A stretch of 64,000 nt of DNA from assembly GCA_050951585.1 (NCBI GenBank), contig JBMNJI010000006.1, forward strand, positions 248,001-312,000, read 5' to 3'. The stretch is from UBA3937 sp050951585 (GTDB lineage: Bacteria > Bacillota > Peptococcia > DRI-13 > DTU073). Below, in pieces: positions 1 to 8,325 of this stretch (positions are counted from its first letter, which is position 1; each line of letters opens with the position of its first letter). The translations under genes were made by a program, and so were the position numbers. The notes beneath the pieces are model-generated. The model did no database searches. It had not been told where the DNA came from and saw only the letters and a list, made by a program, of their open reading frames with translations.

Positions 1-619
1 TCTGAGCGCTGAAATGCGCAAAAAGAATATATAGGATGAGGATTATGTCCAGACAATAGATGGAGATTAAGGAAAGGCCGGGCGTATTCAGGTTCTTTTT
101 AAAAAGCTTTCCCAACCCTTCTTCCCGGGCTGAAGGATACAGAAAAACCACACAGGTCATGGCCCAACGTCCAAGCAAGGGCATCAAAATAAGCACATAT
201 GATTGGACAGAGAAGAACTGCGTTGACCACGCCAAAACCTCAGCCAGGAAGAGCCATTTTAAAAGTAATACCGCGAAGAGACTGATGACCCCCATTGCTC
301 CCACATGGCTGTCCTTCATAATCTCCAGTATTTTCCCACGTTCCTTTCCCGCAAAAACCCCGTCACAGGTATCGCATAATCCATCTAAGTGTATTCCACC
401 GGTTAAGACTACTTCAAGAATTAATATTATTCCGGCAACTGTTTGTGGTTCTAGTATTGCTCTTCCGAATACCGCCGTGAGAGACAGGATAATTCCGATT
501 AAGAAACCAATCAGCGGAAAATAATAGACGGACTTACTAAAATCTTCGGTTAAAACTTGCTGCTTCGAGCCTATTTTCAGACGGGTTAAAAAAGTTAACG
601 CAATAATGAATCCTCTCAT
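1..619 (-). CDS. cobS: Adenosylcobinamide-GDP ribazoletransferase, partial (C-terminus off window)
   Basis: Membrane enzyme that joins adenosylcobinamide-GDP to alpha-ribazole (phosphate) near the end of cobalamin synthesis. Translating the minus strand from the ATG at 619 gives 206 codons without a stop, running off the left edge; the family is about 240-260 residues, so only the C-terminal end is missing. The family signature HLDGLCDTCDG sits at residues 77-87, with hydrophobic segments around 33-52, 61-74, 97-120 and 138-152. A strong AGGGGAGGG ribosome site precedes the ATG. cobU lies 52 bases upstream, so the two probably form one operon that continues off the window. Confidence 0.93.
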   Translation of the reverse strand, partial: MRGFIIALTFLTRLKIGSKQQVLTEDFSKSVYYFPLIGFLIGIILSLTAVFGRAILEPQTVAGIILILEVVLTGGIHLDGLCDTCDGVFAGKERGKILEIMKDSHVGAMGVISLFAVLLLKWLFLAEVLAWSTQFFSVQSYVLILMPLLGRWAMTCVVFLYPSAREEGLGKLFKKNLNTPGLSLISIYCLDIILILYILFAHFSAQ

Positions 620-671
620 TCCGCCCTCCCCTTCCTGTTTAATCTTATTCAACCATACTTTTTGTTATCTC

Positions 672-1232
672 CTACTTCAGTCTCAGTGGCAGCCCCATGG
701 ACAGCAAATACACCTCATCAGCAGCGGCCGCAAATTGCTGATTTGCTCTCCCTAGAATATCCCGATATGCTCTGCTAATAGAATCAGCGGGAACCAGCCC
801 CCAGCCTACTTCGTTCGTTACGGCTACAAAGTTGATCTTTAAACCAGCTAGGGTCTCCAGCAATGTTTTAATCTGACTCAGAATTTCTTGTTCAATTTTG
901 GTGCTAATAAACTGATTAGTGATCTTTGTCGGATCAACCTGAGCAAAAAGAAGATTGGAAACATATAAGGTCAGGCAGTCCAGTAACCAGGTCCGGAATT
1001 TGTGCTGATGCTTTAAGAGCAAGTCTTGAATAAAATATGGTTCTTCAAAGGTAGAAAATTTTTCCGGAGAGCGTCTTTCTTTATGTATTTCTATGCGGGC
1101 CGTCATTTCCTCATCTAAAGCCTGCGCCGTTGCCAGATATGCAACAGGGCTGTCCATTTTGAGGGCAAATTCTTCAGCGAAGGAACTTTTTCCGCTACGT
1201 ACTCCTCCGGAAATCAGGATAATTTTTGCCAA
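672..1232 (-). CDS. cobU: Adenosylcobinamide kinase / adenosylcobinamide-phosphate guanylyltransferase
   Basis: Bifunctional cytosolic enzyme that phosphorylates adenosylcobinamide and transfers GMP to it, making the substrate of CobS. The 186-residue length is typical. The N-terminal P-loop GGVRSGKSS is at residues 9-17, the HKERR segment with the guanylylation-type histidine follows near residue 50, and the C-terminal VTNEVGWG and GLPLRLK stretches are family hallmarks. It starts 3 bases after the stop of the upstream coiled-coil gene and is followed by cobS, so it is probably cotranscribed with both. Confidence 0.95.
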   Translation of the reverse strand: MAKIILISGGVRSGKSSFAEEFALKMDSPVAYLATAQALDEEMTARIEIHKERRSPEKFSTFEEPYFIQDLLLKHQHKFRTWLLDCLTLYVSNLLFAQVDPTKITNQFISTKIEQEILSQIKTLLETLAGLKINFVAVTNEVGWGLVPADSISRAYRDILGRANQQFAAAADEVYLLSMGLPLRLK

Positions 1233-1235
1233 CCT

Positions 1236-1511
1236 TTAATCCTCCCTTATGGTGTCATTTGCTTTTTTTACTTGGTGGATTAATTCCATATAACGATGGT
1301 TATTTTCCATAAGCCATTTAGCGTATCTTTGATTATTCAATTTCAACTTGTGTTTTTCCTTTTCTAACTGGCCTAAAATTTCTTTTTTATCACTTTCAAT
1401 TTTTTCAATGAGATTCATTAAGACCCGTCTACTTATTCTAAGCTGATTTACCTGATTTTCTAAATCCCTGATTTTCTTTTGAAAATAAGCATAATCGTTG
1501 TAACAAGACAA
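1236..1511 (-). CDS. Small coiled-coil protein of unknown function
   Basis: A 91-residue protein that is almost entirely predicted coiled coil and highly charged (for example LENQVNQLRISRRVLMNLIE at residues 17-36), with no signal peptide or catalytic motif. The start is a TTG, chosen because GAGGTGG lies 6 bases upstream and no ATG is placed as well. Small proteins with the same RISRRVLMNL-type core occur in Peptococcaceae, from memory sometimes misnamed translation initiation factor 2; I know of no experimental function. It is packed against cobU, but this may only be operon hitch-hiking. Confidence 0.75.
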   Translation of the reverse strand: MSCYNDYAYFQKKIRDLENQVNQLRISRRVLMNLIEKIESDKKEILGQLEKEKHKLKLNNQRYAKWLMENNHRYMELIHQVKKANDTIRED

Positions 1512-1533
1512 ATCAGCCCACCTCGTTTCTCAT

Positions 1534-1561
1534 CACTCTTTATGTATATTCATAAAGAGTG
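1534..1561. other. Intergenic hairpin
   Basis: Perfect 11-base-pair inverted repeat (CACTCTTTATG / CATAAAGAGTG) with a 6-base loop between the PHP gene and the coiled-coil gene. On the minus strand it is not followed by a U-run; on the plus strand TTTTCC follows. It may be a processing or stability hairpin rather than a true terminator for the minus-strand genes. Confidence 0.5.
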
Positions 1562-1592
1562 TTTTCCTATTCTTTCCCTCTTGAGGTTATTT

Positions 1593-2474
1593 TTATGAGT
1601 ATTTTTTTTGCCTTAACTGCACCTTTAGCTTCTGGAGCGCTCTGATAGTACGTAAAGGTACTTTCATCGCACCGAAATTGGCCTGATCAGTTTTTTCATA
1701 ACCATGGAAATCAGATCCACCGGTAATCAACAGCGATTTTGCCGTGGTGTCAATCAAATGTAAATAAAAAGCGATTTGCTTGGCGGTGTGTTTGGGATGA
1801 AATACTTCAATTCCTTTCAGACCATAGTTAATTAATACGGGGATTAGCTCTAGAGGGGTACTAATGCCCGGATGGGCTAAGACCGGAATTCCGTGGGCTT
1901 CCTTAATTAAATCAATTGCTTCAAAAGGCGAAAGGCGATGCCTTGGAAGATAAGCCGGGCAGCCGGGGCTCAAATATTTTTTGATCCCTTCATCAATGGA
2001 CGATACTAGCCCTAATTCTTTTAAGACTAGCGCAATATGCGGCCGGCCGATACTGCTCCCGGCAGATTTGTTTTGCACAGCCTGAATCGTGATAGGGATA
2101 CCTCCGTCCGCTAATTTCCCGATCATCCCTTCGATTCTCTGCTTGCGGGCATCTTGCAATTTAGTTAAAGCGGCGTTTAAAGGAATGCTTGTCCTATCAA
2201 TATTATAACCTAAAAGGTGGATTTCGTTTTCTTCATAGCTTGTACTCAATTCAACGCCTGGAATAAAATTGAGCCTGTATTTGATGCATTCCTCATGAGC
2301 TTCCTGTAAACCGGAGAGAGTATCGTGATCAGTAATGGCCAGAAAAGAGATGGATTTCCCGGCAGCCAACCTCACGATCTCCCGGGGCTTATATTTCCCG
2401 TCAGAAGCGGTGGTGTGCACATGAAGGTCACTTTTCTTTATTTGTCTGCTCCGGTAAGATAGTTTCCAATACAC
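1593..2474 (-). CDS. PHP-domain phosphoesterase (RNase AM / nucleoside 3',5'-bisphosphate phosphatase type)
   Basis: Metal-dependent phosphoesterase of the PHP superfamily. Metal-binding motifs are visible: DLHVHTTASDGKY (residues 16-28), ITDHDT near 47-52, GVELST near 73, HPG near 200 and a C-terminal GSDFHG. The family (YciV/TrpH group) acts on 5' ends of short RNAs or on 3',5'-bisphosphonucleotides; which applies here cannot be told. The chosen GTG start lies inside the end of the upstream dipeptidase gene, a 47-base overlap, 10 bases after a GGAGGT that is also part of a conserved dipeptidase codon pair, so the start could be slightly later. Confidence 0.85.
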   Translation of the reverse strand: MYWKLSYRSRQIKKSDLHVHTTASDGKYKPREIVRLAAGKSISFLAITDHDTLSGLQEAHEECIKYRLNFIPGVELSTSYEENEIHLLGYNIDRTSIPLNAALTKLQDARKQRIEGMIGKLADGGIPITIQAVQNKSAGSSIGRPHIALVLKELGLVSSIDEGIKKYLSPGCPAYLPRHRLSPFEAIDLIKEAHGIPVLAHPGISTPLELIPVLINYGLKGIEVFHPKHTAKQIAFYLHLIDTTAKSLLITGGSDFHGYEKTDQANFGAMKVPLRTIRALQKLKVQLRQKKYS

Positions 2475-3396
2475 GGATGAAATTACCTCCCATAATTTTT
2501 TCTACTTCTTCTTCATGCCAGCCGCGCTGGAGCATTTTCTCGATTAAGGCGGGTACTTTTGCTACATTTTCCAGCCCTTGCGGAACCTTATCAATTCCGT
2601 CAAAATCCGAACCCAGCCCCACATGATTAATCCCTGCCACGGAGACCGCATATTCAAGATGCGCAATGACATGATCGATCGTAATTTTTTTTTGTTTACC
2701 TAAAAAATAGGGACAATAATTTATGCCGATAATGCCTTCATTTTCTGCCAAAGCCTGTAATTGTTCATTTGTTAAGTTACGTGCATGCTCATGCAGGGCA
2801 GCACAACATGCGTGCGTAACCGCAACAGGCCGTTCACTTAAAGATAGCACATCCCAAAACCCGGCTTCCGAGAGGTGAGCGATATCAATTAGCATCCCCA
2901 ACCTATTCATTTCCCGCACGACTTCCCGCCCGAAGGTAGTTAACCCTCCTTTAGTCACTGTTTCCCCCATCCCATCAGCTAACTGGTTTCTTTGATTCCA
3001 GGTTAAAGTAATGGAACGAATCCCTAATTGGAAGAGAATCCGTAATGTGCTTAGCTTTCCTTCGAGCGCTTCTCCACCTTCAATCGATAAAACAATAGAT
3101 AAGCGCGGCTCATTGTTATTCAAGCTTTGCAAATCATTTTTAGTCATGACGGTAGATAGTTTTCCCTCTCCCTCAAGCAAAAGATGACGATAATAGTCGA
3201 TCAGTTCCAAGGCTCGACATAATGCGCCATATGGTTTATACTGCGGTTCAATATAGATGGACATAAATTGCAAATTCAGTAATCCCTTTTGTAGACGGGG
3301 CCAATCAAGATGCCCTTTCTTATTTTCCTCCCAAAACGAACGGGTATTTCTATACAATTCCAACAAGGTATCGCAATGGCCGTCTACAATCAGCAT
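2428..3396 (-). CDS. Membrane-dipeptidase family (M19) dipeptidase
   Basis: Zinc dipeptidase of peptidase family M19 (renal dipeptidase type), 322 residues, normal for bacterial members. Metal-site motifs include DGHCDTL (residues 5-11), an EGGEAL segment near 107, THACC near 195, GSDFDG near 263 and the C-terminal GGNFIRV. No signal peptide, so probably cytosolic, cleaving dipeptides and possibly some D-amino-acid dipeptides. A likely sigma-A promoter sits directly upstream (3432-3460) and the spoVS terminator separates it from spoVS. Its 3' end overlaps the PHP gene. Confidence 0.92.
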   Translation of the reverse strand: MLIVDGHCDTLLELYRNTRSFWEENKKGHLDWPRLQKGLLNLQFMSIYIEPQYKPYGALCRALELIDYYRHLLLEGEGKLSTVMTKNDLQSLNNNEPRLSIVLSIEGGEALEGKLSTLRILFQLGIRSITLTWNQRNQLADGMGETVTKGGLTTFGREVVREMNRLGMLIDIAHLSEAGFWDVLSLSERPVAVTHACCAALHEHARNLTNEQLQALAENEGIIGINYCPYFLGKQKKITIDHVIAHLEYAVSVAGINHVGLGSDFDGIDKVPQGLENVAKVPALIEKMLQRGWHEEEVEKIMGGNFIRVLETILPEQTNKEK

Positions 3397-3431
3397 TACT
3401 GTTCACCAAACCTTTATCTATAAATATACTT

Positions 3432-3460
3432 CTTATATTCTATTAAATAAAGGTCTGCAA
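3432..3460 (-). promoter_or_regulatory. Candidate sigma-A promoter of the dipeptidase operon
   Basis: Minus-strand -10 TATAAG (3432-3437) and -35 TTGCAG (3455-3460) with a 17-base spacer, in an AT-rich gap between the spoVS terminator and the dipeptidase ATG. The -35 match is weak (3 of 6), the -10 good. Confidence 0.5.
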
Positions 3461-3493
3461 TATGATTTATTGAATAGGTTTTTTCGGCAAACT

Positions 3494-3521
3494 AAAAAAG
3501 ACCTGTAATTTAACAGGTCTT
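3494..3521 (-). terminator. Rho-independent terminator after spoVS
   Basis: Minus strand AAGACCTGT / ACAGGTCTT, a perfect 9-base-pair stem with a 6-base loop ending in a run of six U, 20 bases after the spoVS stop codon. Confidence 0.9.
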
Positions 3522-3540
3522 AGTTAATAAATAGTATAAG

Positions 3541-3801
3541 TTATCTAGGTTCCACAATGAGCTTAATTGCTGTCCTTTCCTCACCGTCAATAACGATATC
3601 GGTAAAGGCAGGGACACAAATTAAATCTATGCCACTTGGGGCAACAAATCCTCTCGCAATAGCCACTGCTTTAACCGATTGATTTAGGGCACCTGCACCA
3701 ATTGCTTGAATTTCTGCACATCCTTTTTCCCTGATAACGCCTGCTAATGCACCTGCAACAGCGTTTGGACTGGATTTTGCTGAAACCTTCAGAACTTCCA
3801 C
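3541..3801 (-). CDS. spoVS: Stage V sporulation protein S
   Basis: Small Alba-like protein needed for spore coat assembly and septation timing in Bacillus. The 86-residue length and the sequence (MEVLKVSAKSSPNAVAGALA start, central IQAIGAGALNQSVKAVAIAR) match the strongly conserved SpoVS family end to end. The start codon is a GTG behind GGGAGG. It is a single-gene unit with its own terminator downstream and a sigma-H-type promoter upstream, as expected from the Bacillus gene. Downstream of rny-ymdB, the same order as in Bacillus. Confidence 0.97.
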   Translation of the reverse strand: MEVLKVSAKSSPNAVAGALAGVIREKGCAEIQAIGAGALNQSVKAVAIARGFVAPSGIDLICVPAFTDIVIDGEERTAIKLIVEPR

Positions 3802-3855
3802 TCTTGTAACCTCCCTCGTAATGAATAATATACTATATATTTTACACTAATTTAT

Positions 3856-3884
3856 ATATTCTACATGGTTGAAAAAATTCCTTT
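3856..3884 (-). promoter_or_regulatory. Sigma-H-type promoter of spoVS
   Basis: Minus-strand -35 AAAGGAATT (3876-3884), an 11-base spacer, then -10 GTAGAATAT (3856-3864). This fits the Bacillus sigma-H consensus RNAGGAWWW-N11/12-RNNGAATWW at every defined position. The start point would be about 50 bases before the spoVS start codon. Bacillus spoVS is sigma-H dependent, which supports the call. Confidence 0.8.
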
Positions 3885-3939
3885 CTCTTTTAAAAAATAA
3901 TACTCTAATTTTCAATAAAATTTACGCTTTATCGACAGA

Positions 3940-4725
3940 TTATTCGCCGGGAATTATTTGTTGAATGCGGGTAATTTTCGCGCATCTTCCGGTGCTTTCA
4001 TCAATTTGCAGTGCTACTCCATTAAACTGTATCTCTCCCTCCGCTATTTCAAAGCGGACAGGTAACTGCGTCAGAAACTTATTAATGATAATATCTTTAT
4101 CAATCCCGAGAACTGAATTATGCGGTCCTGTCATTCCCACATCTGTTATGTAGCCGGTTCCGTGCGGTAAAATACGTTCATCTGCTGTTTGGATATGCGT
4201 ATGTGTACCTAATACGGCCGAGACCCTTCCGTCAAGAAACCAGCCAAACGCCATTTTTTCCGAAGTCGCTTCAGCATGAAAATCAACAATTATCACCGGT
4301 GTTTCTTTCCGCATTTCTTCTACCAACTGCTCGGCAAGACGGAAAGGACAATCTAACGGTGGCATAAAGACACGTCCGGATAGATTGATGATGCCAATTT
4401 TAACGCCCTGCCTTAGTTTAAACACGTTACTGCCCCGACCCGGAGTTTCTGGCGGATAATTCGCCGGCCTGATTAAGTTCGGTTCATGGTCGATAAATTG
4501 CATGATTTCTTTTTTATCCCAAACATGATTACCCATTGTGAAGAAGTCGATCGAGGCATTATAAAGCTCACGCAGGATATCTTGGGTGATTCCATTCCCT
4601 CCGGCGGCATTCTCCCCGTTAGCGATGATAAAGTCATACCGCTTGGCGTTTTCATTTAAATAATGTTTGGCGGCTTTACGCCCCGGACGACCAACTATAT
4701 CTCCGATCATTAAGACATTTAACAT
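3940..4725 (-). CDS. ymdB: YmdB/TIGR00282-family metallophosphoesterase
   Basis: Dimetal phosphodiesterase of the YmdB family, reported to hydrolyse cyclic nucleotides and to affect biofilm and sporulation decisions in Bacillus. Active-site motifs are all present: MIGDIVGRPG (residues 6-15), ANGENAAGG near 36-44, GNHVWD near 66-71, DFHAEATSEK near 148-157 and GTHTHIQT near 173-180. The 261-residue length is normal. The ATG follows AAGGAGGAAGATC. It lies between rny and spoVS, as in Bacillus, but separated from rny by a terminator and a 176-base gap. Confidence 0.95.
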   Translation of the reverse strand: MLNVLMIGDIVGRPGRKAAKHYLNENAKRYDFIIANGENAAGGNGITQDILRELYNASIDFFTMGNHVWDKKEIMQFIDHEPNLIRPANYPPETPGRGSNVFKLRQGVKIGIINLSGRVFMPPLDCPFRLAEQLVEEMRKETPVIIVDFHAEATSEKMAFGWFLDGRVSAVLGTHTHIQTADERILPHGTGYITDVGMTGPHNSVLGIDKDIIINKFLTQLPVRFEIAEGEIQFNGVALQIDESTGRCAKITRIQQIIPGE

Positions 4726-4870
4726 GATCTTCCTCCTTGTCTAGAATGAGCAGTAAGTATGTTGAATTGTTGAACGTTAATGACTGACGTGCTATTTGCT
4801 CATTTTAGTCTTTGAAAATTCCAGCTGTTCTATGAAGTCATAGAATCAGGGTTTAGAGGTGAAATCCGCA

Positions 4871-4903
4871 AAAGAAAAAGGGAAGCGACCATATAGGTCG
4901 CTT
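4871..4903 (-). terminator. Rho-independent terminator overlapping the rny stop codon
   Basis: Minus strand AAGCGACC / GGTCGCTT stem of 8 base pairs with a 5-base loop, then CCC and a long U-rich tail. The upstream arm begins inside the rny stop codon (4902-4904), so the hairpin is fused to the gene end. Confidence 0.85.
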
Positions 4904-6440
4904 ATTTTGCATAATCTACAGCTCTGGTTTCTCTAATCACCACTACTTTAATCTGACCGGGATAATCGAGGTTTTCTTCGATTGATTTTACGATGTCACG
5001 GGCCATGGTAACAGATGTAACATCATCAATCTTCTCCGGCTTAACGATAATCCTTATTTCACGACCTGCTTGAATCGCAAAGGACTTTTCGACACCTTCA
5101 AATTTATTAGCAATCTCCTCGAGCTTCTCTAACCGCTTAATGTACGCTTCCAGAGTTTCTCTTCTTGCCCCCGGCCGTGCGGCTGAAATAGCATCAGCTG
5201 CTGCCACTAACACAGCTTCAATGGATCTAAACGGTTCGTCTCCGTGATGAGCCGCAATTGCATGAATAACCTCGTTTGATTCCCTGTACTTTTTGGCAAG
5301 ATCTGCGCCAATCGTCACATGAGGACCTTCAACTTCATGATCAACAGCTTTCCCAATATCATGGAGTAGTCCGGCTCTTTTCGCCAACACAACATCTACG
5401 CCTAGTTCCGCTGCCATGACGCCCGCTAAATGAGCAACTTCAATCGAATGCTTAAGTACATTTTGTCCATAACTCGTCCTATACTGAAGACGTCCTAATA
5501 ATTTAATTAACTCTACATGAAGTCCATTAACGCCGGTTTCAAAGGTTGCTTGTTCACCTTCATCTTTGATTTTTTGATCGATTTCTTTTTGTGCTTTTTC
5601 AACCATTTCTTCAATACGAGCAGGATGAATACGGCCATCCAAAATCAGTTTTTCCAAGGCAGTACGGGCCACTTCTCTTCGAATAGGATCAAAACCTGAC
5701 AAAATAACCGCTTCAGGAGTATCGTCAATGATTAAATCAATACCGGTAAGTGTCTCTAAGGTCCTGATATTCCGACCTTCGCGGCCGATAATCCGGCCTT
5801 TCATTTCATCATTGGGTAAAGCTACAACAGAAACTGTTGATTCAGCAACATAATCTGCTGCACAACGTTGAATTGCCAATGAAATAATGTCTCTCGCCCG
5901 TTTATCTCCTTCTTCTTTGGCCTGGTTTTCATATTCTTTAATAAGCATTGCCGTTTCGTGTTTGATTTCTTCTTCTACTCTATTTAATAGTATTTCACGG
6001 GCTTGGTCGAAAGATAAATTAGAAATTCTCTGTAGCTCAGTCATTTGTAGCTGTAAAGTATCAGCTACCACCTTTTTCTGATTGTTGAGTTCTTGTTCCA
6101 AGGCTTGAATGTTTTCTTCTTTTCTTTCCACCGACTCAGCTTTTCTGTCTAACATCTCTTCTTTTTGTAACAAACGTCTTTCCAACCGTTGAAGCTCATT
6201 TCGTCTGTCACGTGTTTCCTTGTCTAATTCCGAACGGATGCGATGAGCTTCTTCTTTTGCTTCGAGAATCGTTTCTTTCTTTTTAGCCTCCACAGCTTTA
6301 TCCGCATCATCGAGCATTTTTTTGGCGGCTTCCTCTGCTGAGACTATCTTTGCTTCGGCTATTCTTTTCCGAAAATAATAGCCAGTCAATGATCCTACGC
6401 AGATAGCTACAATAGCAATAAGTAAATCGTAAATTATCAC
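4902..6440 (-). CDS. rny: Ribonuclease Y
   Basis: Membrane-anchored endoribonuclease that starts mRNA decay in Firmicutes. Domains in order: N-terminal transmembrane segment (about residues 4-22), a long charged coiled coil to about 190, a KH RNA-binding domain with GRIIGREGRNIR near 215, an HD phosphohydrolase domain (HSIEVAHLAG, LLHDIGKA near 345-370) and a C-terminal YDYPG-type domain. I place the start at the GTG at 6440, four bases after GGAGGT, giving 512 residues, the usual length; an upstream in-frame ATG at 6494 has no ribosome site. It has its own promoter and a structured leader. Confidence 0.96.
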   Translation of the reverse strand: MIIYDLLIAIVAICVGSLTGYYFRKRIAEAKIVSAEEAAKKMLDDADKAVEAKKKETILEAKEEAHRIRSELDKETRDRRNELQRLERRLLQKEEMLDRKAESVERKEENIQALEQELNNQKKVVADTLQLQMTELQRISNLSFDQAREILLNRVEEEIKHETAMLIKEYENQAKEEGDKRARDIISLAIQRCAADYVAESTVSVVALPNDEMKGRIIGREGRNIRTLETLTGIDLIIDDTPEAVILSGFDPIRREVARTALEKLILDGRIHPARIEEMVEKAQKEIDQKIKDEGEQATFETGVNGLHVELIKLLGRLQYRTSYGQNVLKHSIEVAHLAGVMAAELGVDVVLAKRAGLLHDIGKAVDHEVEGPHVTIGADLAKKYRESNEVIHAIAAHHGDEPFRSIEAVLVAAADAISAARPGARRETLEAYIKRLEKLEEIANKFEGVEKSFAIQAGREIRIIVKPEKIDDVTSVTMARDIVKSIEENLDYPGQIKVVVIRETRAVDYAK

Positions 6441-6495
6441 TTTCACCTCCAATTCATGAAAAATAAATAATAACCGAAGAATCTCGGTTATCAAT

Positions 6496-6638
6496 TTTCT
6501 GCCAATATCTAAAATCGGAATTTACAATATGCCTCAGATGTCATCTATCATATTATAAAAACCCGTTTAAGGGATTTAGGGTAATATACACATTATAAAT
6601 AAATATATATATCTATACTAAATCCTGATTGGCAGAAA
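6496..6638 (-). other. Structured rny 5' leader with nested inverted repeats
   Basis: Two nested long-range inverted repeats lie in the rny leader. The outer arms are TTTCTGCCAAT (6628-6638) and ATTGGCAGAAA (6496-6506), 11 perfect pairs. The inner arms are GGATTTAG (6618-6625) and CTAAATCC (6572-6579), 8 perfect pairs. They nest in the right order to form one long helix, with an AT-rich inner loop. I recognise no named RNA family; the structure is my inference from pairing alone. Confidence 0.5.
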
Positions 6639-6663
6639 TAGTAAACCTTATTCTCCAGTTTTA

Positions 6664-6692
6664 ATTCTAATTCTTTAAAGTAAAGCTGTCAA
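6664..6692 (-). promoter_or_regulatory. Sigma-A promoter of rny
   Basis: Minus-strand -35 TTGACA (6687-6692), 17-base spacer, -10 TAGAAT (6664-6669; 5 of 6). Transcription would start near 6657 and give a leader of about 215 bases before rny. It separates rny from recX. Confidence 0.8.
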
Positions 6693-6761
6693 GCATTGAA
6701 GTAACACTATTTTCATTATGCAGGTTGTCAGTTGGTTATTCTCTATTTATCAGGAACTATC

Positions 6762-7250
6762 TTAATCAGGAAACTTGTCATTAATTATTTTTAAAATTAT
6801 GGCTGTAGAAAATCCTTTACGTTGGAGATGACGGGCCAAAGCATTTTTGATAATGCTGAGACGTTCACGTTCAGGCGGTTCAGCTTTTCCCACCCTTATG
6901 AGGTATTTCTCCGCTAAATACTCGGCTGCTGCCAGTTCCTGCGTTTCATCGTAGTGCTCGAGGGCAGCCATAATATCATCATGGGATATTCCCTTTTGCC
7001 GCAACTTTTGATAGATCAGGGAATAACCCATGTGTTTATGCTGAAGATATTCCGCACTTAAAGAGGCGGCCAGTTTGCGATCATCAAGATAACGCCATTC
7101 TATTAGTTGTTGCTGTACTTTTTTTCTTTGGGTGGAATCAAAACCGGCTTTGGTCAGATAATCATCAATTTCTTTACAGCTGGCGGCACGATAGGTCAAT
7201 CTTTTTAAAGCCAGAACGAGCGGATTTTTTTTCGGACTTTTTTCATTCAT
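6762..7250 (-). CDS. recX: Regulatory protein RecX
   Basis: RecX binds RecA filaments and modulates recombination. The 162-residue protein has the all-helical triplet-repeat layout of the family: an LKRLTYRAASCKEIDDYL segment (residues 15-32), the WRYLDDRKLAASLSAEYL signature (48-65) and GYSLIYQKLRQKGI (75-88). It starts 12 bases after the recA stop codon, so the two are cotranscribed from the LexA-controlled recA promoter. No clear terminator is seen after it before the rny promoter. Confidence 0.93.
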   Translation of the reverse strand: MNEKSPKKNPLVLALKRLTYRAASCKEIDDYLTKAGFDSTQRKKVQQQLIEWRYLDDRKLAASLSAEYLQHKHMGYSLIYQKLRQKGISHDDIMAALEHYDETQELAAAEYLAEKYLIRVGKAEPPERERLSIIKNALARHLQRKGFSTAIILKIINDKFPD

Positions 7251-7262
7251 ATAACCACAATT

Positions 7263-8285
7263 CTATTCAGCCGCATCATTAGAAGAGGATGGGGATACGG
7301 TAGGAACAAAATTTGCGCGAATCTTGTTTTCTATCTCCATAGAAATATCAGCATTTCCTTTAAGATATGTTCTGGCATTTTCTCTTCCTTGTCCTAAACG
7401 TGTGCCATTATAGGAAAACCATGTGCCGCTTTTTTCGATGATATCCATATTTACAGCAAGATCAATGATACTGCCTTCACGGGATACGCCTTCACCATAG
7501 ATAATATCAAAATCAGCCTGTTTGAAAGGTGGCGCAATTTTATTTTTCACTACTTTCACTCTCGTGCGATTGCCAACCATATCAGTTCCTTGTTTTAATG
7601 TTTCTATTTTTCGCACTTCCATGCGGACAGAAGCGTAGAATTTCAAGGCTCTACCGCCGGGCGTAGTTTCCGGATTACCAAACATGATGCCGACTTTTTC
7701 TCTGATTTGATTAATAAATACGGCGATGGTGTTTGATTTACTGATAGCGCCGGTAAGTTTACGCAAAGCCTGTGACATTAAACGTGCCTGCAAGCCGACG
7801 TGCGCATCGCCCATTTCTCCTTCAATCTCTGCTCTGGGTACTAAAGCGGCCACCGAATCAACAACAATTACATCAATTGCCCCGCTTCTAACTAAGGCTT
7901 CGGCAATTTCCAAAGCTTGTTCACCGGTATCCGGTTGCGAAATAAGCAAATTATCAATATCAACACCTAAATTACGGGCATAGTGTGGATCGAGCGCATG
8001 TTCGGCGTCAATAAAAGCTGCCACTCCCCCACCTTTTTGGGCTTCGGCGATAATATGCAAGGCCACTGTTGTCTTTCCTGATGATTCTGGCCCGTATATC
8101 TCAATAACCCTCCCCCGAGGTACACCACCAACGCCCAGGGCCATATCCAATGTTAAAATCCCTGTGGAAATTGTTTCGACAGCTAATTTTGCGGATGCTT
8201 CTCCAAGCCTCATAATGGAGCCTTTCCCAAATTGTTTCTCGATTGATGAAAGAGCCATTTCCAGCGCTTTTTGTTTATCAGACAT
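7263..8285 (-). CDS. recA: Recombinase RecA
   Basis: ATP-dependent strand-exchange protein and co-protease for LexA. The 340-residue length is normal. Walker A GPESSGKT is at residues 65-72, FIDAEHALDP near 91-100, Walker B VIVVDSVAALVP near 140-151 and the L2-region EKVGIMFGNPETTPGGRAL near 195-213. The C-terminal tail is short and acidic. ATG follows GAGGAGGATTTGC. Promoter and SOS box lie immediately upstream. Confidence 0.99.
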   Translation of the reverse strand: MSDKQKALEMALSSIEKQFGKGSIMRLGEASAKLAVETISTGILTLDMALGVGGVPRGRVIEIYGPESSGKTTVALHIIAEAQKGGGVAAFIDAEHALDPHYARNLGVDIDNLLISQPDTGEQALEIAEALVRSGAIDVIVVDSVAALVPRAEIEGEMGDAHVGLQARLMSQALRKLTGAISKSNTIAVFINQIREKVGIMFGNPETTPGGRALKFYASVRMEVRKIETLKQGTDMVGNRTRVKVVKNKIAPPFKQADFDIIYGEGVSREGSIIDLAVNMDIIEKSGTWFSYNGTRLGQGRENARTYLKGNADISMEIENKIRANFVPTVSPSSSNDAAE

Positions 8286-8325
8286 GCAAATCCTCCTCTA
8301 CTTAATTACCGTATTAGATTTACAC

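Noticed and set aside
60..524. Plus-strand ORF of 154 codons
   Set aside because: It lies antisense to cobS; the minus strand has a clear CobS signature and ribosome site.
2474..2500. GGAGGT as strong ribosome site for the PHP gene
   Set aside because: The same bases encode the conserved GG of the dipeptidase GGNFIRV motif, so it is not independent evidence for the start.
4828..4845. Palindrome TTCTATGA/TCATAGAA between rny and ymdB
   Set aside because: Eight pairs with a two-base centre could be an operator, but no matching promoter or regulator is evident.
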